Shown here piece after piece: positions 53,406-64,000 of a stretch of 64,000 nt of DNA (position 1 is the first letter of the stretch; each line of letters begins with the position of its first letter). The DNA lies in assembly GCA_002708765.1 (NCBI GenBank), contig PAPD01000021.1, forward strand, positions 58,387-122,386, given 5' to 3'. The position numbers were made by a program, and so were the translations under genes. Below the pieces are notes generated by a model, which saw nothing but the letters and a program-made list of their open reading frames with translations, made no database searches and had not been told where the DNA came from. The stretch is from Gammaproteobacteria bacterium (GTDB lineage: Bacteria > Pseudomonadota > Gammaproteobacteria > Pseudomonadales > Azotimanducaceae).

Positions 53406-54746
53406 ATGCTTTTGTGCCTTAAAAGAATAATTCTATTTGTAGCGATAACTTTTTGTTCTGTTAACTGTTGGGGAGAAAAGGTTTTTATCAAAGAAATAAG
53501 GCTCTGGTCTTCTCCTGAAAAGACCCGCTTTGTTTTTGACTTAGATGGACCTCCGCAGTATAAAGCTTTTTCGGTTTCTAATCCTGAACGTTTTGTCATC
53601 GATTTCAAGGATGCCGAGTTTGGGCAGAAACTAGGAGAGATTCAGTTAAAAAAAACGCCCGTCATCAAAATTCGAAAGGCAAAAAGAAATAATAATGATG
53701 TCCGAGTTGTTTTTGACTTAAAGATCAAAGTAAATCCCAAAGACTTTACGCTTTCCCCATTTGGTCAATATGGAAATAGGCTGGTAATTGATTTATACAA
53801 ACCTGACTCCGAAAGCGCGGTGCCCGATAAAATAAATATAGTTTCAAAAAATTTACGTGACGCGATAGTGGCAATAGATGCTGGTCATGGAGGAGAAGAT
53901 CCGGGAGCGATTGGCCCAAAAAAGGAATTGGAAAAGACTATAGTCCTTTCCATTGCTAAAAAGCTTGCGAAATCAATAGAAAGCGATAGTGGATTCCGGG
54001 CGAAGTTGGTAAGAAGTGGAGACTACTATGTAGGGCTAAGAAAACGAATTGAAATAGCTAGAAAGAATAAAGCCGACGTTCTTTTGTCGCTTCATGCAGA
54101 CGCTTTCAAGACGCCTAAGGTCAAAGGCGCTTCTGTTTTCGCTATATCGGATAAAGGCTCTAGTAGCGAGGAAGCGCGATGGTTGGCAGACAGTCAGAAT
54201 CAGACCGACCTTATTGGAGGGCTGGGAGATTATCTGAAGATTCCAACCGAATTTGAGCCAGAGGTAAGACCTCTTCTTTTGGATTTGGCTTTTACAGATA
54301 GTCAGCAACGAAGTCTTGAGATGGGTAATCACGTTTTAAAAGAGATGGGAAAAGTTACCAAACTTCATAAGAATAAAGTACAGCAAGCTGGATTTGTAGT
54401 TCTAAAGGCCCCTGAAGTGCCAAGTTTGTTAATTGAGGTGGGGTTTATATCTAATCCAATGGAAGCCCGAAAATTGTCTAGTTCAGGGCACCAGAAAAAG
54501 ATCGCCGAAGCGATTTCTCTGGGCATAAAAAGCTATCTTTATGATAATCCTCCTGACGGTTCCTATCTTGCATGGCTAAATGGAGGAAATGCTAATAATG
54601 TTCTTATACATATCATAGAAAGTGGAGATACTCTTTCTGAGCTAGCCCTAAAGTATAGAGTGAGCACAGAATCTATAAAGAGATTTAATCAGGTTAAGGG
54701 CGATATTATTAAAATTGGTCAAGAGTTAAAAATTCCAACGACTTGA
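53406..54746 (+). CDS. amiB: N-acetylmuramoyl-L-alanine amidase
   Basis: Cleaves the peptide from peptidoglycan glycan strands during daughter-cell separation. A protein of about 446 residues with signal peptide (LCLKRIILFVAITFCSVN-like), an N-terminal AMIN domain (about 25-120), a zinc amidase domain (AIDAGHGGEDPGAIG, LLSLHADAF, EVGFISNP with the catalytic Glu) and a C-terminal LysM domain (IESGDTLSELALKYRV, IKRFNQV). I use ATG 53406; TTG 53397 is in frame just upstream. Exported to the periplasm. Confidence 0.95.
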   Translation: MLLCLKRIILFVAITFCSVNCWGEKVFIKEIRLWSSPEKTRFVFDLDGPPQYKAFSVSNPERFVIDFKDAEFGQKLGEIQLKKTPVIKIRKAKRNNNDVRVVFDLKIKVNPKDFTLSPFGQYGNRLVIDLYKPDSESAVPDKINIVSKNLRDAIVAIDAGHGGEDPGAIGPKKELEKTIVLSIAKKLAKSIESDSGFRAKLVRSGDYYVGLRKRIEIARKNKADVLLSLHADAFKTPKVKGASVFAISDKGSSSEEARWLADSQNQTDLIGGLGDYLKIPTEFEPEVRPLLLDLAFTDSQQRSLEMGNHVLKEMGKVTKLHKNKVQQAGFVVLKAPEVPSLLIEVGFISNPMEARKLSSSGHQKKIAEAISLGIKSYLYDNPPDGSYLAWLNGGNANNVLIHIIESGDTLSELALKYRVSTESIKRFNQVKGDIIKIGQELKIPTT

Positions 54747-54762
54747 AGAAGAAAAATTAGTT

Positions 54763-56514
54763 ATGAACAAAAAACGAATAAGGCAGTTGAGCGAGGAATT
54801 ATATAATCTCATATCAGCCGGAGAAATCGTTGAACGCCCAGCCTCAGTAGTAAAAGAGCTAATTGAGAATTCTATCGATGCAAGCGCTTCAAAAATAGAT
54901 ATAGAAATAGAGTCTGGTGGGAAAAAGCTAATTAGGATCAGAGATAATGGCGAAGGAATTCATCGTGATGACTTGTCTCTTGCTTTTGCTAGCCACTCTA
55001 CTAGTAAAATCAAAGACCACGAAGATCTTTTTTCGATAATGACTTTAGGCTTTCGCGGAGAAGCACTTGCAAGTATTTCGGCTGTTTCTCGATTTGTTCT
55101 TACAAGTAATATTGATAGCGAACCCTTAAACGGATATTCGATCAGCCCGAATGAAAATGATTCTGCTGAATGTTACCCAGAACCAAAATCTCATCACAAG
55201 GGGACTACCGCAGAGGTAAGAGATCTTTTCTTTAACACGCCCGCGCGAAAGAAATTCCTGCGAACAGATAGAACCGAATATCAGAAAATAGAGGAAATTG
55301 TTCGCAGGATTGCCCTGGCAACCCCTTCAATTTCTTTTTCCCTATGTCATAACGGCAAGGTAGTACGGGATTATCCCCGGTCTGAGGCTTTTGAAAGGAC
55401 CGAATCTATGTTCGGTAAAGATTTTAGTTCTAGCTGTATAGAAATTGAAGCAACTCGTTCAGATATGGGTATGAAGGGATGGATCGGGTTGCCCACACAT
55501 ACTAGAAGCCAACCCGATCAACAATTTATTTTCGTGAATGGACGTTTTGTTAGGGACAAAGTCCTGAGCCATGCTGTGAGGCAGGCATATGCGGACGTAA
55601 TATATCAAGGGAGAAATCCGGTCTATGTAATTTTTCTTGAAATGGATCCGAGAGAAGTTGACGTAAACGTTCATCCGTCAAAAAATGAAGTTCGATTTAG
55701 GAACAGCCGAGATATCCATGATTTTGTTTATCGTACAGTTTCTCGAGCTATCGAGGAAATTTCCCCATCGGAGATTATAGCTCCATCGGTTAATGCCGGT
55801 GCCTTTCCCTCTCGGCAGTTATCAGACCAGCTTGATCTTGGAGTTAGTGGTATTGGATCCCTGCAGGGGAATATCTTGAATCGGTTTGAAAAGAGACATG
55901 ATCATTTCCCTTCCCATGAAGAATCTGATATTCCACCACTTGGCTATGCTATAGGGCAAGTCCATGGCATATATGTTCTAAGTCAGAATGCGGAAGGTTT
56001 GATATTAGTTGATATGCATGCTGCCCATGAGCGAATAACTTACGAACGGTTGAAGAAAGCTTTTGCTGCGGAGGGAATTAAAACCCAGCCTTTGCTCGTA
56101 CCTCATACGATTTCTGTTTCAGAGTCGGAAGCCAATTTGATTGAAGATGTCTCAGCAGACCTCCACAAACTGGGGCTGGAGGTTGCTCGCAGCGGACCCA
56201 ATTCATTGTTTGTTAGGGCAATACCGTCGCTGTTGTCAACGGGTAATATCGAACAGCTGATCAGAGATCTTTTAAGCGAGTTTACAGAGTTTGAAAATAC
56301 TAGATTAGTAGAAAATCATCAAGATGAGTTGCTGTCTAGTATGGCTTGTCACTCTTCTATTCGAGCCAATCGAGAATTATCGATTATTGAAATGAACTCT
56401 CTCTTAAGAGATATAGAAGAAACTGAGCGCTCTGGTCAGTGTAATCATGGCCGCCCTACCTGGCACCAGATCACACTTTCCGATCTTGATAAAATGTTTC
56501 TTCGAGGTCGATAG
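54763..56514 (+). CDS. mutL: DNA mismatch repair protein MutL
   Basis: Couples mismatch recognition by MutS to downstream endonuclease steps. The 583-residue protein has the GHKL ATPase motifs (VVKELIENSIDASA, RDNGEGI, TLGFRGEALASI) and a C-terminal dimerisation domain (VDMHAAHERITYERL, ACHSSIRANR). The C-terminal metal-binding endonuclease motif of many MutL proteins (DQHAxxERxxYE) resembles DMHAAHERITYER here. Start ATG at 54763, 16 bases after amiB. Confidence 0.96.
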   Translation: MNKKRIRQLSEELYNLISAGEIVERPASVVKELIENSIDASASKIDIEIESGGKKLIRIRDNGEGIHRDDLSLAFASHSTSKIKDHEDLFSIMTLGFRGEALASISAVSRFVLTSNIDSEPLNGYSISPNENDSAECYPEPKSHHKGTTAEVRDLFFNTPARKKFLRTDRTEYQKIEEIVRRIALATPSISFSLCHNGKVVRDYPRSEAFERTESMFGKDFSSSCIEIEATRSDMGMKGWIGLPTHTRSQPDQQFIFVNGRFVRDKVLSHAVRQAYADVIYQGRNPVYVIFLEMDPREVDVNVHPSKNEVRFRNSRDIHDFVYRTVSRAIEEISPSEIIAPSVNAGAFPSRQLSDQLDLGVSGIGSLQGNILNRFEKRHDHFPSHEESDIPPLGYAIGQVHGIYVLSQNAEGLILVDMHAAHERITYERLKKAFAAEGIKTQPLLVPHTISVSESEANLIEDVSADLHKLGLEVARSGPNSLFVRAIPSLLSTGNIEQLIRDLLSEFTEFENTRLVENHQDELLSSMACHSSIRANRELSIIEMNSLLRDIEETERSGQCNHGRPTWHQITLSDLDKMFLRGR

Positions 56515-56518
56515 CTCT

Positions 56519-57460
56519 TTGGAGGTGCTAGTTATAACTGGACCTACTGCTAGTGGAAAAAGTGAGCTGGCGTTGAAGCTTGCTCATGTGCTTAATGGCG
56601 AAATCATAAGTGCCGATTCTGCCCAGGTATATAGAGGGATGGATATAGGCACCGCAAAGCCAAGCCAGGCAGTGAGGCAAAGGACGCCTCATCATTTGGT
56701 TGATATTAGAGAGCCCAATCAGCCATATTCAGCAGCTGATTTTAGAACTGATGCACTAAGAATCATTTCGGAGATAAAAGGAAGGGGAAGGCTTCCCATA
56801 GTTACAGGGGGGACTATGCTTTATCTTAAGGCGCTTAAGCTAGGTCTTGCTGAGCTCCCGGCCGCGAGCAAAGCTACTAGAAAAGAAATCGAGTTTCAGG
56901 CAGAGCAATATGGTTGGGCTTCGCTTCATGAGGAGTTGAAAAGCATCGATCCAATTTCAGCAAAAAAGATTAAACCTAATGATGTTCAGCGTTTACAGCG
57001 AGCGATAGAGGTTTTTCGATTATCGGGAATGTCCTTATCAGACCACTTGTTAAAAGAACAAAAATCTTGTCCGGTTAAGTTGACTGAAATAGCGATTTTT
57101 CCGGAAGACCGGAGTGATTTGCATAAAAAAATTGAAGATCGGTTTCAAAAAATGCTTGCTGCGGGGTTTATTGATGAAGTTCGCAGACTGAAACTAAGGG
57201 CTGATCTTAACTCGAGTTTGCCTGCATTAAAGGCTGTTGGATATCGTCAAATATGGAGTTACTTAAGTGGCGATTTAGATAAACAAACTATGATCTCTAA
57301 GGCGCTGGCTTCGACGCGGCAGCTAGCTAAAAGACAGTTGACATGGTTAAGAAGCTGGAATGACATGTTTTTTGTCAATCAGCCGGATGAAGATAAAGTT
57401 ATTTCGATTCTTGATGACAACAAAGTATTGGATAATATTGAGACAAAATTTCCTAGTTGA
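56519..57460 (+). CDS. miaA: tRNA dimethylallyltransferase
   Basis: Adds a dimethylallyl group to A37 of tRNAs reading codons that start with U. The protein of about 313 residues has the P-loop ITGPTASGKSELA, GEIISADSAQVYRGMDIGTAKP with the base-binding Asp, and the family pattern of VTGGTMLYLKAL and KAVGYRQIWSYL. A long in-frame reading begins inside mutL at 56447; I prefer TTG 56519, which has a GAGG site (56504) and starts 5 bases after the mutL stop. Confidence 0.94.
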   Translation: MEVLVITGPTASGKSELALKLAHVLNGEIISADSAQVYRGMDIGTAKPSQAVRQRTPHHLVDIREPNQPYSAADFRTDALRIISEIKGRGRLPIVTGGTMLYLKALKLGLAELPAASKATRKEIEFQAEQYGWASLHEELKSIDPISAKKIKPNDVQRLQRAIEVFRLSGMSLSDHLLKEQKSCPVKLTEIAIFPEDRSDLHKKIEDRFQKMLAAGFIDEVRRLKLRADLNSSLPALKAVGYRQIWSYLSGDLDKQTMISKALASTRQLAKRQLTWLRSWNDMFFVNQPDEDKVISILDDNKVLDNIETKFPS

Positions 57461-57552
57461 TATTGTTGTTGCAAATTGGAGGACATAAAGATTGTTATTT
57501 GAGATGATTAGCAAAGTTTATTTGTTGTCTTTTAATCTATCAGGAGAAAAAA

Positions 57553-57783
57553 ATGTCGAAAGGGCAATCGCTGCAGGAGCCTTTTTTAAATGTTTTACGT
57601 AGAGAAAAAATACCTGTTTCCATCTTTTTGGTAAACGGCATTAAACTCCAAGGCCAGATAGAATCCTTTGATCAATTTGTAATAGTTTTACGAGATTCGG
57701 TTAATCAGATGATTTATAAGTCAGCGATATCTACTGTTGTGCCATCTAGAACGGTAAAATTTGCTGGCGAGGACCAAGACTAA
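57553..57783 (+). CDS. hfq: RNA chaperone Hfq
   Basis: Hexameric Sm-like protein that pairs small RNAs with mRNAs. The 76-residue protein has the Sm1 motif ([17 protein letters not shown]) and Sm2 region ([13 protein letters not shown]). Proximal-face residues Q8, Q41, F42 and K56 are kept, but His57 of the usual YKH is Ser, an uncommon change. The C-terminal tail is short and ends with acidic residues. Start ATG with a CAGGAG ribosome binding site. It begins the hfq-hflX-hflK-hflC series. Confidence 0.95.
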   Translation: MSKGQSLQEPFLNVLRREKIPVSIFLVNGIKLQGQIESFDQFVIVLRDSVNQMIYKSAISTVVPSRTVKFAGEDQD

Positions 57784-57785
57784 TC

Positions 57786-59057
57786 TTGTTCTTTGAGCGC
57801 CCGAAGGAAGGCCTTAAGGCTATAGTGGTCCACTCAGTTATAGAGAGTCTGATTGACGAGAAGCGATCTGAGTTTTCGGAACTGATTCTTGCTGCGGGCC
57901 TATCTCCTGTGCTCGTGTTAAAAAATTTAAGACAGTTTGCCGATCCTAGATTTTTCTTAGGCAAAGGCAAGGTAGAAGAAATCAATTTATGGCTAAAGAA
58001 AAATACGTGTGACGTTATAGTCCTTGAAGATTCTCTTACCCCGAGCCAGGAAAGAAATCTGGAACGGCACTTAAAAAAAAGAGTTATAGGCCGGACCGGC
58101 CTGATCCTTGATATTTTCGCTAAGAGGGCTAGGACCCATGAGGGCAAATTGCAGGTTGAACTTGCGAAACTAAAGCATGAGTCGAGTCGCCTAGTTGGCG
58201 GCTGGACCCACCTGGATCGTCAACGACGTGGATTCGGTAGTGGAGCAATTTCGGGTTCAGGTGTCGGAGGGGCAGGAGAGACTCAGCTAGAAGCAGATCA
58301 AAGAATACTTTCCGGCAGAATAAAGCATATATCCCGCCAACTTGAGAAAGTTATCTCTCAAAGAAGGCAGAATAGGCGCTTTAGAGCGAAATCGGAAATC
58401 AAGATCATTGCTTTGGCAGGATACACAAATGCAGGTAAATCAACTCTGTTTAATATGATCTGCGAGGAGGGCGTGCTTGTTAGAGATCAGCTATTCGCTA
58501 CATTGGACACTACTATTAGACGAATGAAATTGCCTTTTGTCGGCGAAAGCCTTTTGGTAGATACGGTTGGTTTTATCAAGGCCCTGCCGCCAGAGCTTGT
58601 TGCTGCATTTAAAGCGACCCTCGAGGAAGTAGCTAAAGCGGACCTTATTTTACATGTAGTCGATTCTAGCAGCGAGGATAAACTGAAAAAAGTTAGTGAT
58701 GTGAATAAGATCCTAGCCGATATAGGTGCCTCACATATCCCTCAACTGATGATTTATAATAAAAGAGATGTGAGGAAAAAATCTTTTAAGGTAGATCGAG
58801 ATAAATCGGGGTTAGTAAAAAAGATCTGGACAACCAGCCTCAATTCGACTGACAGAGAAAGTTTGCTGGAAGCCATAGCGGAAAGAGTCGCTGATAATCT
58901 TGTCACAAAAAAATTTAACTTGTCCCCGCATCAGGCAAAAATTAGAGCGGATTTATATAGTATGTCTTCTGTTGTCGATGAAGAATTTCTGTCCGATGGA
59001 TCTAGTAATTTGGTGGTTCGTGGAGAGAGAAGTAAGCTGATAAAAGTTCTAGCCTAG
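57786..59057 (+). CDS. hflX: GTPase HflX
   Basis: Ribosome-splitting GTPase that rescues stalled ribosomes under heat stress. The 423-residue protein has the N-terminal HflX domain (LFFERPKEG at the start, GKGKVEEI), then the glycine-rich GFGSGAISGSGVGGAGETQLE, the P-loop AGYTNAGKSTLFN, DTVGFIKALPPELVAAF and the NKRD motif. The start is TTG at 57786, 2 bases after hfq, matching the family N-terminus FFERP. Length is normal. Confidence 0.95.
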   Translation: MFFERPKEGLKAIVVHSVIESLIDEKRSEFSELILAAGLSPVLVLKNLRQFADPRFFLGKGKVEEINLWLKKNTCDVIVLEDSLTPSQERNLERHLKKRVIGRTGLILDIFAKRARTHEGKLQVELAKLKHESSRLVGGWTHLDRQRRGFGSGAISGSGVGGAGETQLEADQRILSGRIKHISRQLEKVISQRRQNRRFRAKSEIKIIALAGYTNAGKSTLFNMICEEGVLVRDQLFATLDTTIRRMKLPFVGESLLVDTVGFIKALPPELVAAFKATLEEVAKADLILHVVDSSSEDKLKKVSDVNKILADIGASHIPQLMIYNKRDVRKKSFKVDRDKSGLVKKIWTTSLNSTDRESLLEAIAERVADNLVTKKFNLSPHQAKIRADLYSMSSVVDEEFLSDGSSNLVVRGERSKLIKVLA

Positions 59058-59153
59058 AAGAAGAATTTTTTCTAGACAATATTGTTAGAAATAGGATTTT
59101 AAGACATAAAAGTGGGACAATAGAACCTTTCTCATAGATCTCGGAGATAAATA

Positions 59154-60293
59154 ATGGCTTGGAATGAACCTGGTGGTGGAAATAATGGGGGCAAAGATCC
59201 TTGGGGAGGTCGGAATGATGATGGCCCGCCGGATCTGGACGAAGCGTTTAAAAAGTTGCGTCGGAATCTTTCGCAAATGTTTGGTCAAAGTGGTGGCGCA
59301 GGCGGCGGAAGTACGAGCTTTTTGGGTCCATTTAGCGGCACAATTTTTTCGCTTATTTTTATAGCATTGATTCTGCTTTACGCCGTTATGGGAGTGTATA
59401 CGGTGGATCAGCAAGAAAGAGGGGTTGTATTGAGGTTCGGCAAAAAAATTGACTCAATAGTACTACCAGGCCTTCATTGGAATCCGCCCTTAATTGATAG
59501 GGTGCTTATAGAAAACGTAACAAGAGTTAGATCAAGACCTCATGATTCGGAAATGCTAACCGAGGATGAAAATATTGTTAAGGTAAAGATGACGGTGCAG
59601 TATGTCATTGACAATGTGATTGACTACAAGCTAAACGTTCGTGATCCTGATAAAAGTCTCTATCAAGCGACCGAAAGTGCGTTAAGACATGTAGTTGGAA
59701 GTATGGAGCTAACTGCGATTTTGACCGAAGGCAGGGCTGCATTGGCATTAGACGTAAAAGATAGAATTCAGTCCTACATGAATAACTATGGAACTGGTAT
59801 CAAAGTAACCCAGGTCAATATTGATGAAACAGCACCTCCGGATGCGGTAAGAGAAGCCTTTGATGATGTGATCAAAGCGAGAGAGGACGAGGTACGATTG
59901 CGCAACGAAGCGGACGCGTATGCAAATCAAATTGTTCCCGAAGCTAGAGGAGAAGGCCAGAGACTTCTCGAGCAGGCGACAGCATATAAGGAGACGGTAA
60001 TAGCCCAATCCAGAGGCGAGGCTGAACGTTTTAATAAGCTTTATGAGGAATATAGACTGGCTCCAAGCGTAACTAAATCTAGGATGTATATCGATACCAT
60101 CGAAAGTGTAATGTCTAACTCGACCAAGGTAATGATTGACGTAGACGGCGGCAATAATCTGCTCTACTTGCCCTTAGACAAAATAATGCAGCAAACTCAA
60201 GAAGCTACGTCTTCAAATTCAGGGATTAGCGGGAACCAATCTAATTCCGGAACCAATGTAAATTCTAGAAATTCGAGGAGGGACAGAAGATGA
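59154..60293 (+). CDS. hflK: Protease modulator HflK
   Basis: Partner of HflC in the inner-membrane complex that surrounds the FtsH protease. The 379-residue protein has a glycine-rich N-terminus (MAWNEPGGGNNGG, near-identical to family starts), one membrane helix (about 62-84), an SPFH/band 7 domain with VDQQERGVVLRFGK and a C-terminal Gly/Ser/Asn-rich tail. Start ATG at 59154. It overlaps hflC by 4 bases (ATGA). Confidence 0.95.
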   Translation: MAWNEPGGGNNGGKDPWGGRNDDGPPDLDEAFKKLRRNLSQMFGQSGGAGGGSTSFLGPFSGTIFSLIFIALILLYAVMGVYTVDQQERGVVLRFGKKIDSIVLPGLHWNPPLIDRVLIENVTRVRSRPHDSEMLTEDENIVKVKMTVQYVIDNVIDYKLNVRDPDKSLYQATESALRHVVGSMELTAILTEGRAALALDVKDRIQSYMNNYGTGIKVTQVNIDETAPPDAVREAFDDVIKAREDEVRLRNEADAYANQIVPEARGEGQRLLEQATAYKETVIAQSRGEAERFNKLYEEYRLAPSVTKSRMYIDTIESVMSNSTKVMIDVDGGNNLLYLPLDKIMQQTQEATSSNSGISGNQSNSGTNVNSRNSRRDRR

Positions 60294-61165
60294 TTAATGG
60301 AAAGTCATTGGTAGGTATTATTGTTTTAGCGTTGCTATCTTTGCTAGGAACTAATGCCGTTTTTGTGGTATCCGAATTCGAGAGAGCCGTCCTCCTAGAG
60401 TTTGGTAAGGTTGTTCGTTCAGATATTAGCCCGGGGCTTCATTTTAAACTACCCGTTATCAATGAGGTCCGAAAGTTTGATGCCCGAATATTAACTTCTG
60501 ATGCTCCTCCTGAAAGATATCTGACTCTCGAGAAGAAGGCTGTTATCGTGGATTCCTTCGCTAAGTTCAGAGTTGAAAATGTTCAAGTCTTCTATACATC
60601 TACTTCGGGAGATGAGCGAAGAGCAGAGGAACTTTTGAAAGAAAGAATTAATGATGGGCTTCGAAATGAGATTGGTAAGCGGTCACTTCATGAAGTTGTT
60701 TCTGGGGAAAGAGATGAACTGATGCTGGTACTTACCGAAAATCTAAATAAAGTAGCTAGCGATGAATTAGGAGTTTCCGTTATTGATGTCAGAGTTAAAC
60801 GTATTGATCTTCCGCCCGAAGTTAGTCAGTCTGTTTATGATCGAATGAATACGGAGCGAGACATTGAGGCGAGGGAGCACCGAGCTAAAGGGCAGGAACT
60901 CGCTGTTGGGATTCGAGCTGATGCCGATAAGCAAAGGGAAGTAATCCTTGCTGAAGCATACAGTGAAGCGGAGAAAACGAGAGGTGAAGGGGATGCATTG
61001 GCAGCCTCGATTTATGCGTCCGCTTTTCAAAAAGACGAGAAATTCTACGAGTTTTATCGAAGCATGACCGCTTATCGAAAGACGTTCTCGAGCAAAGGGG
61101 ACGTCCTTCTTATTCAGCCGGATAGTGAATTCTTTAAATACATGAATAACATTAGACTGGATTAG
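60290..61165 (+). CDS. hflC: Protease modulator HflC
   Basis: Second subunit of the HflK-HflC complex. The 291-residue protein has an N-terminal membrane helix, then the band 7 domain with VVSEFERAVLLEFGKVV, and the coiled-coil C-terminal part with RADADKQREVILAEAYSEAE-type helix. The ATG at 60290 overlaps the hflK stop, so the two are co-translated. Length is close to the E. coli protein (334 residues) but shorter, as in Pseudomonas. Confidence 0.95.
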   Translation: MINGKSLVGIIVLALLSLLGTNAVFVVSEFERAVLLEFGKVVRSDISPGLHFKLPVINEVRKFDARILTSDAPPERYLTLEKKAVIVDSFAKFRVENVQVFYTSTSGDERRAEELLKERINDGLRNEIGKRSLHEVVSGERDELMLVLTENLNKVASDELGVSVIDVRVKRIDLPPEVSQSVYDRMNTERDIEAREHRAKGQELAVGIRADADKQREVILAEAYSEAEKTRGEGDALAASIYASAFQKDEKFYEFYRSMTAYRKTFSSKGDVLLIQPDSEFFKYMNNIRLD

Positions 61166-61253
61166 CGATAGGTTTGTAGTATGGGGTTAAAGATTGAGTT
61201 TTCCGGTCGCGTTACGAGACAGATATTCATGAAGAATCTGTTGAGGGCAGTCA

Positions 61254-61439
61254 GTGTGGAATGAATTAGGAGTTGCTCTTTGTCTGGTTTTAATTATCGA
61301 AGGGATAATACCTTTTCTTTACCCTGCCAGGTGGCGAATAGCTGCAGAGAGCCTTTCGAATTTAAAAGATAGCCAAATGAGACTAGGGGGGTTCCTGAGT
61401 ATGGTTTTGGGAACAACTCTTCTATATTTGATTAGGTAA
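61254..61439 (+). CDS. DUF2065 family small membrane protein
   Basis: A 61-residue protein with two membrane helices, beginning MWNELGVALCLVLIIEGI and with PFLYPARWR between the helices, the family's recognisable motif. Its function is unknown. It occupies the same hflC-DUF2065-hisZ position in Pseudomonas and related genera. The start is GTG at 61254. A 27-codon ATG frame at 61181 ends across its start codon and might be a coupled leader, but this is unproven. Confidence 0.87.
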   Translation: MWNELGVALCLVLIIEGIIPFLYPARWRIAAESLSNLKDSQMRLGGFLSMVLGTTLLYLIR

Positions 61440-61454
61440 AGCGGATAGGCATGC

Positions 61455-63886
<2,432 letters not shown>

Positions 63887-63909
63887 CGGCAACGGACATA
63901 GCAATCTTT

Positions 63910-63996
63910 TGGTGCCGAGGAGAGGACTTGAACCTCCACGGGGTTTCCCCCACTAGCACCTGAAGCTAGCGTGTCTACCAATTTCACCACCTCGGC
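63910..63996 (-). tRNA. tRNA-Leu (anticodon CAG)
   Basis: 87 nt including an encoded CCA. The acceptor stem is GCCGAGG paired with CCTCGGC, with A as discriminator. The anticodon arm CTAGC/GCTAG holds loop TTCAGGT, giving anticodon CAG (63962-63960). The long variable arm (GGGG/CCCC hairpin) is typical of leucine tRNA, and the T arm contains GGTTCAAGTCC. It lies next to purA in the opposite direction. Confidence 0.96.
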
Positions 63997-64000
63997 AGGT

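Overview
The window is a gene-dense stretch (three gaps over 300 bases) of a gammaproteobacterial chromosome with low to moderate GC. Every confidently named gene is a housekeeping gene. Gene order follows the Pseudomonas aeruginosa chromosome block by block: DUF4426-yggT-proC-yggS; ruvX-yqgE-tonB-gshB-pilG-pilJ-rsmE; ygfA-6S RNA-zapA-zapB-like-ygfB-ubiH; HAD phosphatase-rppH-lgt; ilvE-waaF-waaC-waaG-kinase-glycosyltransferase-hldE-aldo/keto reductase-FAD oxidoreductase-waaA; yqiB-parE-parC-ahpA-serB-epmB-efp-epmA-psd-orn-queG-nnr-tsaE-amiB-mutL-miaA-hfq-hflX-hflK-hflC-DUF2065-hisZ-purA-tRNA-Leu. This points to a Pseudomonadales-like lineage, possibly a marine one with a reduced genome. Genes found at these loci in Pseudomonas or E. 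coli but missing here include pepP, ptsP, the chemosensory genes around pilJ, wapO, msbA, nudF, cpdA, yqiA and rsgA. TTG is a common start codon, with about fourteen cases, several of them behind good ribosome binding sites.

Layout. Positions 1-5200, minus strand: proline synthesis, PLP homeostasis, rRNA maturation, a TonB-like protein and glutathione synthetase. Positions 5357-7455: a remnant type IV pilus chemosensory locus, a PilG-like receiver and a PilJ-like receptor without its signalling domain. Positions 7.8-14.4 kb: rsmE, metK, tkt-pgk, rpiA, def. Positions 14.5-17.7 kb: ygfA, 6S RNA, cell division genes, ygfB and a UbiH-like hydroxylase. Positions 17.9-25.3 kb: an imelysin-like lipoprotein, a phosphatase, rppH, an NRDE protein, lgt, fabV, hemE, argA. 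Positions 25.5-38.9 kb: ilvE and LPS core and lipid A assembly, including an unusual 750-residue protein with three kinase-like domains. Positions 39.3-44.1 kb: topoisomerase IV. Positions 45.2-49 kb: serB and the EF-P modification cluster. Positions 49.8-63.9 kb: the orn-to-purA run with the classic tsaE-amiB-mutL-miaA-hfq-hflXKC order.

The most striking observation is that efp, the gene for elongation factor P, has an in-frame TGA in place of a conserved glycine codon, while the rest of the gene and both flanking modification genes (epmA, epmB) look intact. Other points are the PilJ without a methyl-accepting domain, the triple-kinase LPS protein, an Hfq with Ser instead of His at position 57, and a tightly coupled aldo/keto reductase-FAD oxidoreductase pair of unknown substrate. 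No insertion sequence, prophage, CRISPR array or defence system was seen.
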